From positions 406,001 to 470,000 of the forward strand of contig JAXDDX010000176.1 of NCBI GenBank assembly GCA_034670405.1: a stretch of DNA of 64,000 nt, written 5' to 3'. The notes beneath the pieces are model-generated. The model ran no database searches and was not told the origin of the DNA. It saw only the letters and a list, made by a program, of their open reading frames with translations. Made by a program: the position numbers and the translations under genes. Positions 53,741-64,000 of the stretch are shown here, in pieces (the stretch's first letter is position 1; the number at the start of each line of letters is the position of its first letter). This DNA comes from Hoplostethus atlanticus (taxonomy: Eukaryota > Chordata > Actinopteri > Trachichthyiformes > Trachichthyidae).

Positions 53741-54480
53741 GTATTGTCTTTTGTTTGGGGCATCAGGTGATGCCAGTCCAGCTCTCCTCCTCCTTGAAGC
53801 CTCGATAGAACCAGGACAGACAGGACACGGGTTACAGAGAGGAACAGCCAGTTGATTCATTAAATCCTGTTATTTGTTGGCACAAGGGAACTTCTTGTTT
53901 TGTTCTGACTCTGGACGTCTGCCTCCGACCGCGTTGAACCTCTTACGGTAAATCAACAGACAGAACGAGAACAGACGTCAGGCGTGTATCAGGTGTATCA
54001 CTAATGCAATTTCTTTTGGAAAGAAAATAACTTTTACATTTACTCCGCTACAATGCATATATACATTTTTGTATTTATGACGTCCAATTGTGCTCGCCCA
54101 TCACCGCTGAGTGAATACTGGGGAGCCCCTGGTAAACACATGCAGGCTCAGGGGGGCTTTGCTATCAACTCCCTCTAACAAGCTGCCTCTCCCAATCCCA
54201 TTAACCGCATGCTAAGACGCTTTACCGGAGGAGAAAATCCTCTCACTTCAATCTCCTCCGAAGACAGATTGATGTCTGCTGGACAGACGAGGACGTGAAA
54301 GGGCTTCATTCTTAAACACCTCTTCAAACGGATCTCTCAATAGTTGAACAATACAGAGTTTTATTTTTATGTTAGCAGGCAAAACTTTTAGTTGGTGTCA
54401 ATTTCACTGAATTCAACCTGAATTCATCTGCTGTCTACTGGCGACAACCAACAACTCCTGTGTCTGTCACCTGGTTCAGT
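53741..54480. other. Intergenic sequence, nothing recognised
   Basis: Unique-looking sequence without a supported exon, RNA gene or transposon end. Confidence 0.5.
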
Positions 54481-54489
54481 GCAAAACTG

Positions 54490-54660
54490 GAAAACTCACC
54501 TGTCAATCAAACAGTGTGTCCAGCACTGTGACGTCTTTCTCCTTGGATTTCCTGTTGATGGAGTTTGAGTTCCTGTAGGTGGCGCTCTTTTCTTTGTCTG
54601 TTCAGCCACGGTGGCTATCGCTGCTCATGCTAACTACCCATTATCTTAGTATTTTCTGAA
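54490..54660 (-). repeat. Dispersed repeat family A, copy 3 (inverted)
   Basis: Read on the minus strand it has gatagccaccgtggctgaac, agagcgccacctacaggaac and tccaaggagaaagacgtcac, ending at gtttgattgacaggtgag. It matches copy 1 over about 105 bp and copy 2 at the right end. Identity to copy 1 is very high by eye. Confidence 0.8.
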
Positions 54661-54918
54661 CCCAGCAGCATGTGACCCTTCACCCCACAGTTGGAGTTAC
54701 AAGGTTTCACATGACAACAGCATTGTGTCACGATGTGCGTTCAGACAGGAGGCAGGTGAAAACACTGCCCGTCTTTAAAAGGTGAGTTAAGCTGAAACAC
54801 AGTTTGCAGCTAAACAACAAACAACAACATAAAAGCAAACTGGTGTTTGTGCTGAGTGAGCAGAGCGGAGATTAGGGTTAGCTTAATCAGAGGTAAAGCA
54901 GCTGACCACAGCGCCGCC

Positions 54919-54942
54919 CGGGGGGGGGGGGGGGGGGGGGGC
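54919..54942. repeat. Poly(G) run
   Basis: About 22 consecutive G residues after gccgcccg. Confidence 0.93.
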
Positions 54943-55299
54943 ACGTACTGTAATTCACTTACCGTAGGGCTAAGTCCCTCACAAGACATACAGCAGGAAA
55001 CACACAGCAGGCAGCACGGACACACTGCATACACAGGAAGCACATATGCATGCTGGGATACACGCAAGCTACACATTTACCAGATTTACCAGATTTACCC
55101 TGGGAGATGTGTACAACTGTGCACATTGTATATATATATACTGTATATATACATGCGCACACAGACACATAAGCTAATTCCTTCACACACAGACAGACAC
55201 AGACCAGATACACAGACATGCTTACAAAATGCATGTAAGCAATCAGGCGTGTAGAGACAGACAAAGACACTCAGGAAGACAAGCATGCAGGCATTCAAG

Positions 55300-55303
55300 C
55301 ATT

Positions 55304-55350
<47 letters not shown>

Positions 55351-55481
55351 CCAATTCTCGCAGAGAAAATATGATTGGCACAGTCTAATAGAAGCTCTGG
55401 TTTAAGTAGGTCAAACTTGCACTGCTCTCACACACACACACACATGCATGCATTCACGCATGTACAAATGCATGCACACAT

Positions 55482-55519
<38 letters not shown>

Positions 55520-55520
55520 C
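55300..55520. repeat. (CA)n microsatellites
   Basis: CA blocks at about 55306-55349 and 55428-55517, the second broken by ATGCATG steps. Confidence 0.93.
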
Positions 55521-55789
55521 ACTAGACCTCTGATACTCGGTGTCTGACCACTGCTGTTGCTACGTCCTGCTGAAGGCTCACTGATAGGAATATTGTTAAG
55601 ATTAAACATGATCGCTTTGGGGAAACTGGCACGACAAAGACTAGGATACAGAATATATTGAAGATTAAACAGTGTGTTTGTTGTGCTGATGCTGCGCTCC
55701 TATTGGCTCAAAAGAATTCCTGTTATGTATCTAGTCCATAGTACCTGTAAGACCAAATGTGTTTCTTCTCACATCTCCCACGTCCATAC

Positions 55790-55890
55790 AGGGGTCAGAG
55801 TGCAGGGTTCAGCATCTCGCTTAAGGACAGGGTTGGGCACATTGGCTGATGACAGGATTGAACATGCGACCTTCTGGTTACAGGACAGCG
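55790..55890 (+). repeat. SINE-like tail fragment
   Basis: Contains tcagcatctcgcttaaggac and gattgaacatgcgaccttct. This has the layout of the inverted tRNA-like region found in common teleost SINE copies. Confidence 0.4.
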
Positions 55891-56223
55891 TCTCTTGGCC
55901 CTGACTGGAAGTTTTCAGTGTCCTGCAAAACAAATCCTCTCTGATAGATAGTGGGCCGCAAGCTAGCTGGAAGTTATGCAGCAAAAGGAAGTAAAATATA
56001 ACCTTCCAAGAGCGAGCAGCCCACAGGGGGCGTGGCCTGTAGTATATAGGTCATCATAGTGATAATAATATAGATTATTGAATCCACCAACTCATTTGAG
56101 GACAATATAGAAGATATTGAGCAGCTGTAGGTCAATATTACTGTGAACATATTGGATTACTTTTAGTGTAAAGCCAATGCATACAATAATGAAAAAAGAA
56201 ATACATCAGCAGAATCACTCATA

Positions 56224-56226
<3 letters not shown>

Positions 56227-56262
<36 letters not shown>
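56227..56262. repeat. (CA)n microsatellite
   Basis: About 18 CA units. Confidence 0.95.
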
Positions 56263-56264
<2 letters not shown>

Positions 56265-57470
56265 CAGTCAGTCTCCAGTAGGTGGCAGACACAGGCCACG
56301 TTAAAACATGATGTATCATGTTATTGTGTATTATGGAGACCCTCGCTAATTGGACCTACAAAGACGTAACTGATTGCATCTTATTGAGTTCTTCTTCATG
56401 TCAGTGTTCAATTCAGTCGTCATGTTAGCGTCATGTTAGCTGCCTACAACACCTCAGACTGTTAATCTGTGAATGTGTAGCACCTCATTCTCTGCCTGCT
56501 TTGACTGGTGTCAGATGCTTCACCCACCTCATTATTTCCTCTCAGCAGATGGGTCTTTTATTCCCTGAGTGTTGACTGGATGGTCGCCAGCCTCCTCCAA
56601 GGCTGCCAACAGTGGCCCCGCCCCACTCTTCACTTAGCCAACCACAATCGACGCTGTGCCTTGCTCATCTCCTCGTCCAGTGATCGAGCCTTATTCTCCC
56701 CACTTGGCGAAAGAGTTGCAAATCTTGTAATTTTCTTTTATGTTAGTGGATGAATCGTGTTGCAAGATCATGTCGAGTTGATAAATCAAGCTAAAACATG
56801 TGAAGTATGTGGCCTTGTTAGCTGCTAGCTGTTGGCTAGGTAGTGGCTGGTGGCTAACTAGCGTACTGGGCACCTAAATGTTTGAAAAAAGTGTTGACAT
56901 ACATGACACAGCTAGCAAGCTAACAACACAGCTACAAGCTAAGTGGTTAGATCAATCCGGTTGTTGCACTAGTTATCTGTACACATTGAGTACTCAGACA
57001 AATACTCTCTAAGGCAGAAGCGTATAAGAGATAACTCTATGGCCATTTTGTCATTTATTCCTTTTAAGGCACTAGTCACTCAAAATTAAACACTAGTACT
57101 TATTTTTAAACACTAGTTGCTATTGTACAGTTACTAGTTAGTACTGGCCTCAAAACCCACAACCTAAATTCTCCCTGCAAAACTTTCCAAAGAACCTTTT
57201 CTAACTTAAGGACCCCCAAAGCTCAATATTATGAATCGATCACTTTCTACTGGCGTTGTGCTCTCCACCTTTAAAACAGCTCAAAAAACCAAACCTTGAT
57301 CCAGAGGTCCTTCAGAACTACAGACCTACCTCAAACTGATTACCTTTCTAATAACAATTTACAACAATCACAAAAGTGGTCAACGATCATGAAGCTATTG
57401 ATTCTGATTCAACCTTATTGCAAAATACAAAAAAGCAACAAAGTAAACCTTTAAACTTTAAACAGGGTCC
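56263..57470. other. Intergenic sequence, nothing recognised
   Basis: AT-rich unique sequence. A small cluster of CACTAGT-type heptamers is present at 57070-57125 without clear meaning. Confidence 0.5.
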
Positions 57471-57499
57471 ACTGTGGTTTGGACCAAAGAGAACCAGTG

Positions 57500-57661
57500 T
57501 TAGGTGTGACTGGGGCGGATCCAGTCCGGCGGCGTCGGAGGAGGCGGCGGCTGCCTCAGGAAATAAAAGTCCCCTGTGCTGTCTCAGTGTGACGAGGGAG
57601 CGGCGACACTTCTGCTGCCTGCACAACTTTTGAAAGCGGTTTCTCGCACTCATCTGGAAAG
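57500..57661 (+). promoter_or_regulatory. Candidate promoter and non-coding first exon
   Basis: A GC box (ctggggcggatcc, about 57508) and a CpG-rich patch precede AAATAAAAG at 57561, which could act as a TATA element. A good splice donor, GGAAAG|gtaaga, follows at 57661. An exon of about 70 nt would result. No downstream partner exon is proven; the first coding exon at 63840 is the obvious candidate. Confidence 0.35.
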
Positions 57662-58132
57662 GTAAGACGAGTTTTATTCAGTTAGGAAAACATAAGAGCA
57701 CATTAGAGTTCTGCAGTGTGCTTGGCAGAAAGAGTCTGGTTGGTACCAACAGCCTGGGAACTACCCTGAATATATGTACTTCAAGTCCAGCTCATACTAG
57801 TGCTCTTATCTTAGGGGGGCATAAAAACAAAGCTGGCCTAATAAAATAAAGTAAAATCAAGAAATATGTAACTGAATGTTTCTCTTTACCAGTATTCCCT
57901 CAGACTACTCTTCTTCTTCTTCTTGTTTTTCTTAATCTTCGTCACGTTCTTCATCTTCTACTTTTTGCCATCATTATGATCATCATCATTCTAGAGATAT
58001 TGTTGGAAAACATTTAAAGGTACGACGTGCAGAAAGAGGCTTGTCTTGTCAGGTAATGTCTCAATCTGGAATCTGGAACTGTTGTCTTTATTGCAACATC
58101 ACACCACAGTCTTCCTTCACACACACTTCCTC

Positions 58133-58168
<36 letters not shown>

Positions 58169-59092
58169 TATATGCATCAACCTCAACCTCTGCATGTCCA
58201 TGCCTGTATCTGATTGTATGCACCCATGTGTACGTAATACTACTACTAATACTACTCCTGACTACACTAATTCTCTGCCGTAACTTTTGAATTGCTTTTA
58301 TTATTGTTGATGATATGTCCGTCCATCGATAGATATTTCTTTGTTCCCCTTTTCCCCAAGAGGCCGTTTGCCTCTTGTCTTGCTGTAAACAAGAATTTGT
58401 TCTTAATTGATTGGCTAAAAAAAGTTTCCAAGGTGCTTCACGGTCAAAAGATAAACCAAAGACACAGAAACAAGGTTGCACAAGATCAGGAGAGGACAGC
58501 AACAGGAATAGAAACGTTGCAGAAGAGCCTAGAGGAGGTTGCACCAACAAACCAGTACTGTGTGTGTGTTGCTCTGTGTGTTGCTCTGTGTGTTGCTCTG
58601 TGTGTTGCTCTGTGTGTGTCCTGTGCTGGCGGATGCTCTTGCAAACATCTGTGATATATGATCTGTGTTTTCTGCCCCCTTACTGCCGCTACTCCCCCTC
58701 CTCTCTCCAGGGAGGCTGACTTTGATGAATGGAGACAAATACCGTCACATAATATTCACTCATCCCCCGACAAACCTGATTACCGCCCGATTACCTTCAT
58801 ACTTCATTCAATCACTGCTTGACAAATACCTTTTGTATTTATCAGTTCGTTATTGCCTGCCAACCTTCACACCATCAAATTATCATTAATTCCCTGAGAA
58901 AACTAATGTCTGGACGACTCAGTCGGCCTCAGTCTGAGCGAGCCCCGGCGGTTATGGATGAATGGGCTTCAAATGAGCCCACACAAAGCAGAGATAAATG
59001 TTCCCCACCCAATATGCTGTCGGAAAAACCATTTAGACATAGCTTATACACTCACCCCAAGTGTATAGCTTACTTACTGTATGTGTGTGTGT

Positions 59093-59140
<48 letters not shown>

Positions 59141-62000
59141 AATTACTACAGTTTATATTCCCCCAGTTTAATGCAATAATTTGCAAATCAATGCAGATTA
59201 CACTTGCAAATCCATGTGATATCAATTTGTTACTGGATGGTAATAGTGTTTCTGCAGGTGTCAGCGGCGTCCGTCTGTCTTTACGAAATGACGGGGATGC
59301 TGGTAGGAGACTGTTTCTTTTAAATAATCTATAATAGTAATACAGTAGTAACCGTAGCAGAGAGAACTACTTGCTGCCCTGGAGCCCAAGAGGAAGTAAT
59401 GGCATTACGAAAGAATTCATTCCAGTCTAAGTTCTGGCATTTATTTTTAAAAGCTTTTTTTTAAAACAGCTAGTTTGCTAGCTAACAGTTTGTCAAGCTC
59501 CAAGTGTTTTGGACTAGAGACTAGGGATAAAGACAAGACAGTTTACCGTGTTGCAGTAACAAATCTACCTCATCAGACTATTTTCATTTACTGATGCAAC
59601 TGAGAACCCTTTTTCATTCCTTAACCTCCACAAACCCTCGTTCTCACACAGCGTTTGTATGATTTATATGTATTTATTTATATGTTTTGCAACCTTGATT
59701 CGTACAATACCTACACAGTGATTCATACTAAAACAACCTTGGTTAAACTTAGGGTTAAGGTTAGGAAACTAAAATGAGAACATGATTTACTGAAAAACCC
59801 CAAAGGTTTATACCCCCATCCACCATCCCATCCTCCACACCTTCACATGATTCACACAATATCAGACAAAACGCTGCATTACTTTTCTTAACTGTAACTA
59901 CACATTTGAGATGAGAGCAGGCCTTGTGGTATGGGGGTAATACCCAGAGCAATTTATCAGGCTGGGTGCGCCAGGCTAAACCCTGAGGGACTCCTTACAT
60001 CCAGACACACTTTATAACACCATCCATGGCTCTGTGTTGAAGCATCAGCTTTATGGATCCCTCTGCTGGGGACCCACTGATTTATATCACCATAAAGCAA
60101 TATGAACATACTGGGCTGATAGCGCTGCTTGCTTTAGGACAGACAGTAGAGAGACCCACCGCTGACGGTGACCGGGGCGATCGGCTGGGCAGGGCAGAGA
60201 GAGTGCAACACTTTCTGGTGTTGTTAACCGTTTTAAAATGATGGATGCTCACAATGAGGCAAAGACTTTTACTAGTTAACGGGAAATTTTCATGGAGGAA
60301 ACTGATTAAACACAGTCTGACTCTCTTTAGAAAATACACATGATGCATATACAGCATGCTTTTGTCTCACATAGGAAATTGAATGTCAAAAACAATGCTG
60401 GTAATGCCTATTGATTGGCAGTATGTGTGGTCCAACATCTACTGTAGGTTAGTCTGTATCTTTGACAACAGTAGTTGGTGGAAGGCCTCGTTTCTCCAAA
60501 GCCTCTGACAAGCTTTAACATCGTCTCTGTTCACTGACTTATGAGAGAACAAAGATCTTTGGGCCCGAGATGCTTTTCGCTAACCGAGCCCAGAATCCCC
60601 CACAGGCTTATTAAGTGGAAACACTTCAGAAAATGATCACGTCTGATGTGATAGAGGAGGAGAGGAGAGGAGGAGATGGAAGAAAGGAGGTGAGGTGAGG
60701 AGAGGAGAGGAGAAGTGTTTCCTCCTCCTCTCATTCTGGTTGCATCTCTCAAACAGGAAGTATATATAAAACTGACATCCTGTTGGCCAACAGTCTTGCA
60801 CAGTGAAAAAGAGACAAAAGTACTGAAAACATTCAGCTACTGGAGATCAGTTGACAAAGCTTTAATATTAAAAACAACTTTGTCGCGGTTACAGTCAGGA
60901 TGGGAACCTCCGGCCCGTTAGATGCCAGTATATATACACATATAAATACAATGAGATAGGTATCATTTCCTCTCACTTTTCTCTTAAAGTCTGATTGTAG
61001 TTGGGGTGAATTGGAGGGGGGAGATTTAAGTGACATTGAATGTGTTTGACTATGTGCAGTCCTGTAACCTGAAGGCTGTTGCAGTCAAAACACATTGTTT
61101 TTTCATATTAAAGCTTTTGTTCTTTTTGATTCATGCACCTTGCAGGTTGTGACAGATTTGCTCTTTGCAAATTGAGAAAAAGAGATAAGTATTTTTCTTA
61201 TTGTTCTCCATGCAGCCAAATCCACAGAGGGTACAAAATATTAGGACCGCCTTCTGAATAGTTGCACCACATTTGTAAAATCCTTGTTTCAGTCATCTCT
61301 TCATCCTGTCTCCTTTCTCCTCTATATTTCTCCTTCGTGGCTGAAGTGGATTTAGTAGGTGAGGTCATTAAGGGATCCCAGGTTTCAGTCTGGCTTCGTC
61401 TGGTCAGTCTGGGGGCTCTGCGGCTCTGACCATCATGCTGCCAGGAGACTCACGCTGGTTTCTGTGGTGTCCTGAGGCTGGTTGAGCCGTGATGCAGCAA
61501 AATCTAAACAGAAGGAAGTCACGTGACTGCAACTGTGCTTCATAGCCTGGTTGAGATGTCTCAATGCACAAACAGCCTCCTATGCTTATTGTTTTATCCC
61601 TACCTGACGTTTGTGACTGAGCCGGAGCTCTCTGGATCCGACGAGCCTGGGCAGTCGATCATCTACCTTCAGAAGACGTTTCACAAAAAGTCGTTTGAAA
61701 CTTATTCAACTTGTGTAGATTGAGACGGTGTTGCTGTATGCAGGCATGCAAGCAAGCATGTGTCAATGTGTGTAATATAAATCCTCTAAAGTGTATATCT
61801 ACCCATCTACATGTCTGCTAGTAAAATACATCAAGTACATGCTTGACATGGAGCATACTACTTTTGTGTCTGTCTCGCTTTGCTTTATCGGCATGAAAGG
61901 AAAAAACAATATTGCGATAGTGTCGAGATAACAGCTCAACTTCTCTCTCTTCCTTCGCTACTCGCTCACTCACTCCTTCCCTCAGTAGTTCTTGTCCTCG
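57662..62000. other. Repeat-poor to moderately repetitive non-coding interval
   Basis: It may be an intron of the last gene or intergenic. Features seen: (TG)n at 58133-58167, a 12-bp repeat tgtgtgttgctc (five copies, 58560-58618), (GA)n at 59093-59136, and a gaggagag-rich patch at 60650-60712. No exon was supported. Confidence 0.5.
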
Positions 62001-62018
62001 TCCTGGCCTCCTTCATTC

Positions 62019-62104
62019 AGTAGATCATGGCGAAGGACACCGTTGCTGTCACCGTGGCAACCAACATGGCCTCCATCACATGTAGACAAGGGCGATGGAC
62101 GTAC
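62019..62104 (-). pseudogene. Orphan inverted copy of CLCN7 exon 15 (first 86 nt)
   Basis: On the minus strand the sequence runs from gtacgtccatcgcccttgtc to gccatgatctact and matches CLCN7 43161-43246 at 79 of 86 positions. Translated, it reads [18 protein letters not shown] and then [10 protein letters not shown]. Five of the seven differences are silent. The match starts exactly at the real exon's 5' border, but no AG acceptor precedes it and the frame stops right after the match. It is therefore a non-functional exon relic. No neighbouring CLCN7 exon copy was found on either side. Confidence 0.85.
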
Positions 62105-62338
62105 GTTTGTCTGAGATTCTAGTTGAATTCATTGAATTTGAATCTGATATTAGTACAGTAAGAAAAGAAATCCATAAAAAAAATAAATGGAAGGAGAATT
62201 TGATTTAGTGGAATTTTATTTCATTTCGCTGATTAAATGAACAAATTCTGAACTGACACCAACCGTGAGATGTTTTCAGTCTGAGTCATTATTTTGATTG
62301 ATTTTTGATATAAAATATGATATATGTGTCAATGATCA

Positions 62339-62341
<3 letters not shown>

Positions 62342-62379
<38 letters not shown>

Positions 62380-62461
62380 CTGTCTCTTATAACATGCTAC
62401 ATGACAGGTGGACAACCTCTGAATGACTATTAATGAAGGACTATGTGTGTGTGCAGGCGTG

Positions 62462-62512
<51 letters not shown>

Positions 62513-62530
62513 TGTGTGTGTGTGTGAGAC
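62342..62530. repeat. (GA)n and (TG)n microsatellites
   Basis: GA block at 62344-62373 and TG block at 62465-62524. Confidence 0.95.
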
Positions 62531-62589
62531 TGTCAAGTGGGAGAAGAAGCTCCTTTTGCATTCTACAGTATGCTTCCCTCGCTGCTCCA

Positions 62590-63200
62590 GAGGTAAAAGA
62601 AGAGAGGAGAGGAGGAAAGAGAGAAGGGGGGGGGGAGAAGTGAGGAGGCGAGAGGAGGAGGGGGAGGAGGAAACGAGAAAGAATAAAAACGGGGGGAATG
62701 CGCGAGTTTGAGAGAGACGAAGAAGAAAAAGATGAACATAGAAAAATAGAGCACGAGTCACGACTGAAGGATATCGCTGACAGGGTGTGGTCACTGAAAG
62801 ACAGAGGGAGATCAAGAGTGTGGGGGGGGAGGAAGGAGAGGAAGACGATAGCAGAAATAACATAAATAAAGACACGGGGAGAGATGGTGTGACACGGTGA
62901 CAAATAGCCCACGGACAGATAGAGAGAGGGAGGAAGATGGAGTGCAGAATTTACACATAAAGTGGTGAAGAAGAAAGAGAAAACCAAACGAATGAAGGAG
63001 TTGCGTGAGAGAGGAGGAGGCGTAGAGGAGGAGAGGGGGGAGGAAGAGGTTTCTGTGCAGAGAGGGAGAGAGAGAGAGGGAAGGGAGGGAGGGAGGGAGG
63101 GAGGGAGGGAGAGGGGGTAAAGGATGAGCTCATTGCAGTCTCTGGGCTGATGACAGAGAGAAGAGGGGGAGGGAGGGAGGGCTGGAGGGAGGGAGGGAGG
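62590..63200. repeat. Purine-rich (GGGA/GAGA) low-complexity region
   Basis: About 600 bp of strongly A/G-biased plus-strand sequence, including (GGGA)n at 63080-63110 and 63165-63200. The long minus-strand Ser/Pro/Leu reading frame here is a product of this composition. Confidence 0.85.
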
Positions 63201-63473
63201 GGTTTGCTGCTCGTCTGTGAATCGATAGCCAGCGTCTGCGCCCTGGAATACCATCTAAGGCAACACATGCTGCTGCAGACGGCTCCACCGGCTCCACCAG
63301 CAGCCTCCCACCAGCGTCTGGCTGCCAGCAGTTAGCCGCTAGCATCCCTATGTGAAAACAGCTGACGGTTAGCATCGTAGCTTAGCGCAGTCAAGTTTTA
63401 AGGTTTTTTAACCAAAAGGGAAGAAGAAGTGTAGCATCCGGGCAGAAAGCCGGTTTCTCCCTCACCCTCCCTT

Positions 63474-63520
<47 letters not shown>

Positions 63521-63839
63521 TCGCTCCATCCCTGTCTCATCCACACCCACACCCAAGGATACCCTCTCTCTCTCTCTGTCTCTCTCACTCCATTCCTCCC
63601 TCCCTCTCTCTCTCCATCTCCTCTTTCTCCCTCTCTTTACTACATTTATTTATTTTTTGCCAGAGAGGGGGATGCTCGCCTGACCCCCCTTTCTTTCTAG
63701 TCTAAGAAAGACTCTTTTGGATGCTCTACACTTTTAATCCTTCACTGCGCCGGTACTTTGCTGCTACCTGTGGAGGTTCCCTGGTTCTCCGGTTCTTCAC
63801 CCAGCCGCCGCAGCGAGCGTAGCCCCAGAGAGAGGCACC
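63200..63839 (+). promoter_or_regulatory. Promoter/5'UTR region of the last gene
   Basis: GC content and CpGs rise from about 63220. Two (CT)n-rich stretches (63479-63510 and 63565-63640) lie within 360 bp of the start codon, a frequent pattern in long vertebrate 5'UTRs. The transcription start cannot be fixed from the sequence. Confidence 0.4.
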
Positions 63840-63912
63840 ATGCTGGGCTTGGATGTGTGTGAGTTTGGGGGTCAGGTGCTGGAGCTGCTGTGGCTAACCA
63901 TGTGCTACAGAG
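63840..63912 (+). CDS. First coding exon of an unrecognised gene (3' partial)
   Basis: ATG in a fair context (gaggcaccATGC) opens a 73-nt exon reading MLGLDVCEFGGQVLELLW and then LTMCYR. It ends in phase 1 at a consensus donor (AGAG|gtgagg). The short peptide is amphipathic to hydrophobic (GQVLELLWLTM) but too short to identify. I do not recognise the family. Support comes from the start context, the CT-rich 5'UTR, the strong donor and the absence of an earlier stop. The gene continues beyond the window. Confidence 0.5.
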
Positions 63913-63933
63913 GTGAGGACGATGTCGGATTGT

Positions 63934-63937
<4 letters not shown>

Positions 63938-63988
<51 letters not shown>
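63938..63988. repeat. (TG)n microsatellite in the first intron of the last gene
   Basis: About 25 TG units starting some 25 nt after the donor. Confidence 0.95.
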
Positions 63989-64000
63989 CAATAGTGGATT

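Noticed and set aside
62430-63254. 274-aa Ser/Pro/Leu-rich minus-strand frame
   Set aside because: It comes from purine-rich and TG low-complexity DNA; no conserved domain or initiation context.

Overview
The window is vertebrate nuclear DNA, almost certainly from a teleost fish. It has short GT-AG exons, very dense CA/TG and other simple repeats, small non-autonomous DNA transposons, SINE-like fragments, and genes whose proteins align residue for residue with known vertebrate families. Nothing bacterial, plasmid-like or retroviral was seen.

Layout, left to right. (1) Positions 1-1517, plus strand: the last four exons of USP7, with a 3'UTR to about 3.4 kb. (2) 4.05-13.65 kb, minus strand: a LITAF-domain gene. 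Its coding exons lie at 5.17-8.19 kb, one intron is mostly a 1.6 kb minisatellite, and a probable GC-box promoter with a non-coding first exon lies at 13.54-13.70 kb. (3) 18.39-22.63 kb, minus strand: a complete eight-exon SLC2A6 (GLUT6) gene of 499 codons with one GC-AG intron. (4) 24.97-30.03 kb, plus strand: PTX4, four exons and 751 codons, with an unusually long Pro/Gln linker and a serine-rich insert inside the pentraxin fold. (5) 31.41-48.10 kb, plus strand: a complete 25-exon CLCN7 gene of 799 codons, with a 3'UTR to about 50.85 kb. (6) 51.76-52.53 kb, minus strand: a three-exon gamma subunit of photoreceptor PDE6, convergent with CLCN7. (7) 53-63.8 kb: a long repeat-rich interval with a candidate TATA-driven first exon at 57.6 kb. 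(8) 63.84 kb to the end: the first coding exon of an unrecognised plus-strand gene that runs off the window.

PTX4 and CLCN7 are neighbours in human 16p13.3, so that pair is conserved synteny. LITAF, SLC2A6 and CLCN7 are all endo-lysosomal membrane proteins in their families. They are separate eukaryotic genes and no operon-like cooperation is implied.

The most interesting structure lies around CLCN7. Intron 6 holds a decayed tandem copy of exons 7-8, separated from the real exons by a 30-bp minisatellite. Exon 15 is flanked by complementary (UG)n and (CA)n tracts. An isolated inverted copy of the first 86 nt of exon 15 lies about 19 kb away at 62.0 kb. Other points are a tandem array of ETS-like sites in the LITAF intron, two dispersed repeat families with several copies each, a clear hAT-type MITE, a TIR element possibly at a TTAA target, and recurrent TG-repeat 3' splice sites. 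All exon boundaries were derived by hand from splice motifs, phase and remembered family sequences. No alignment or database search was run.
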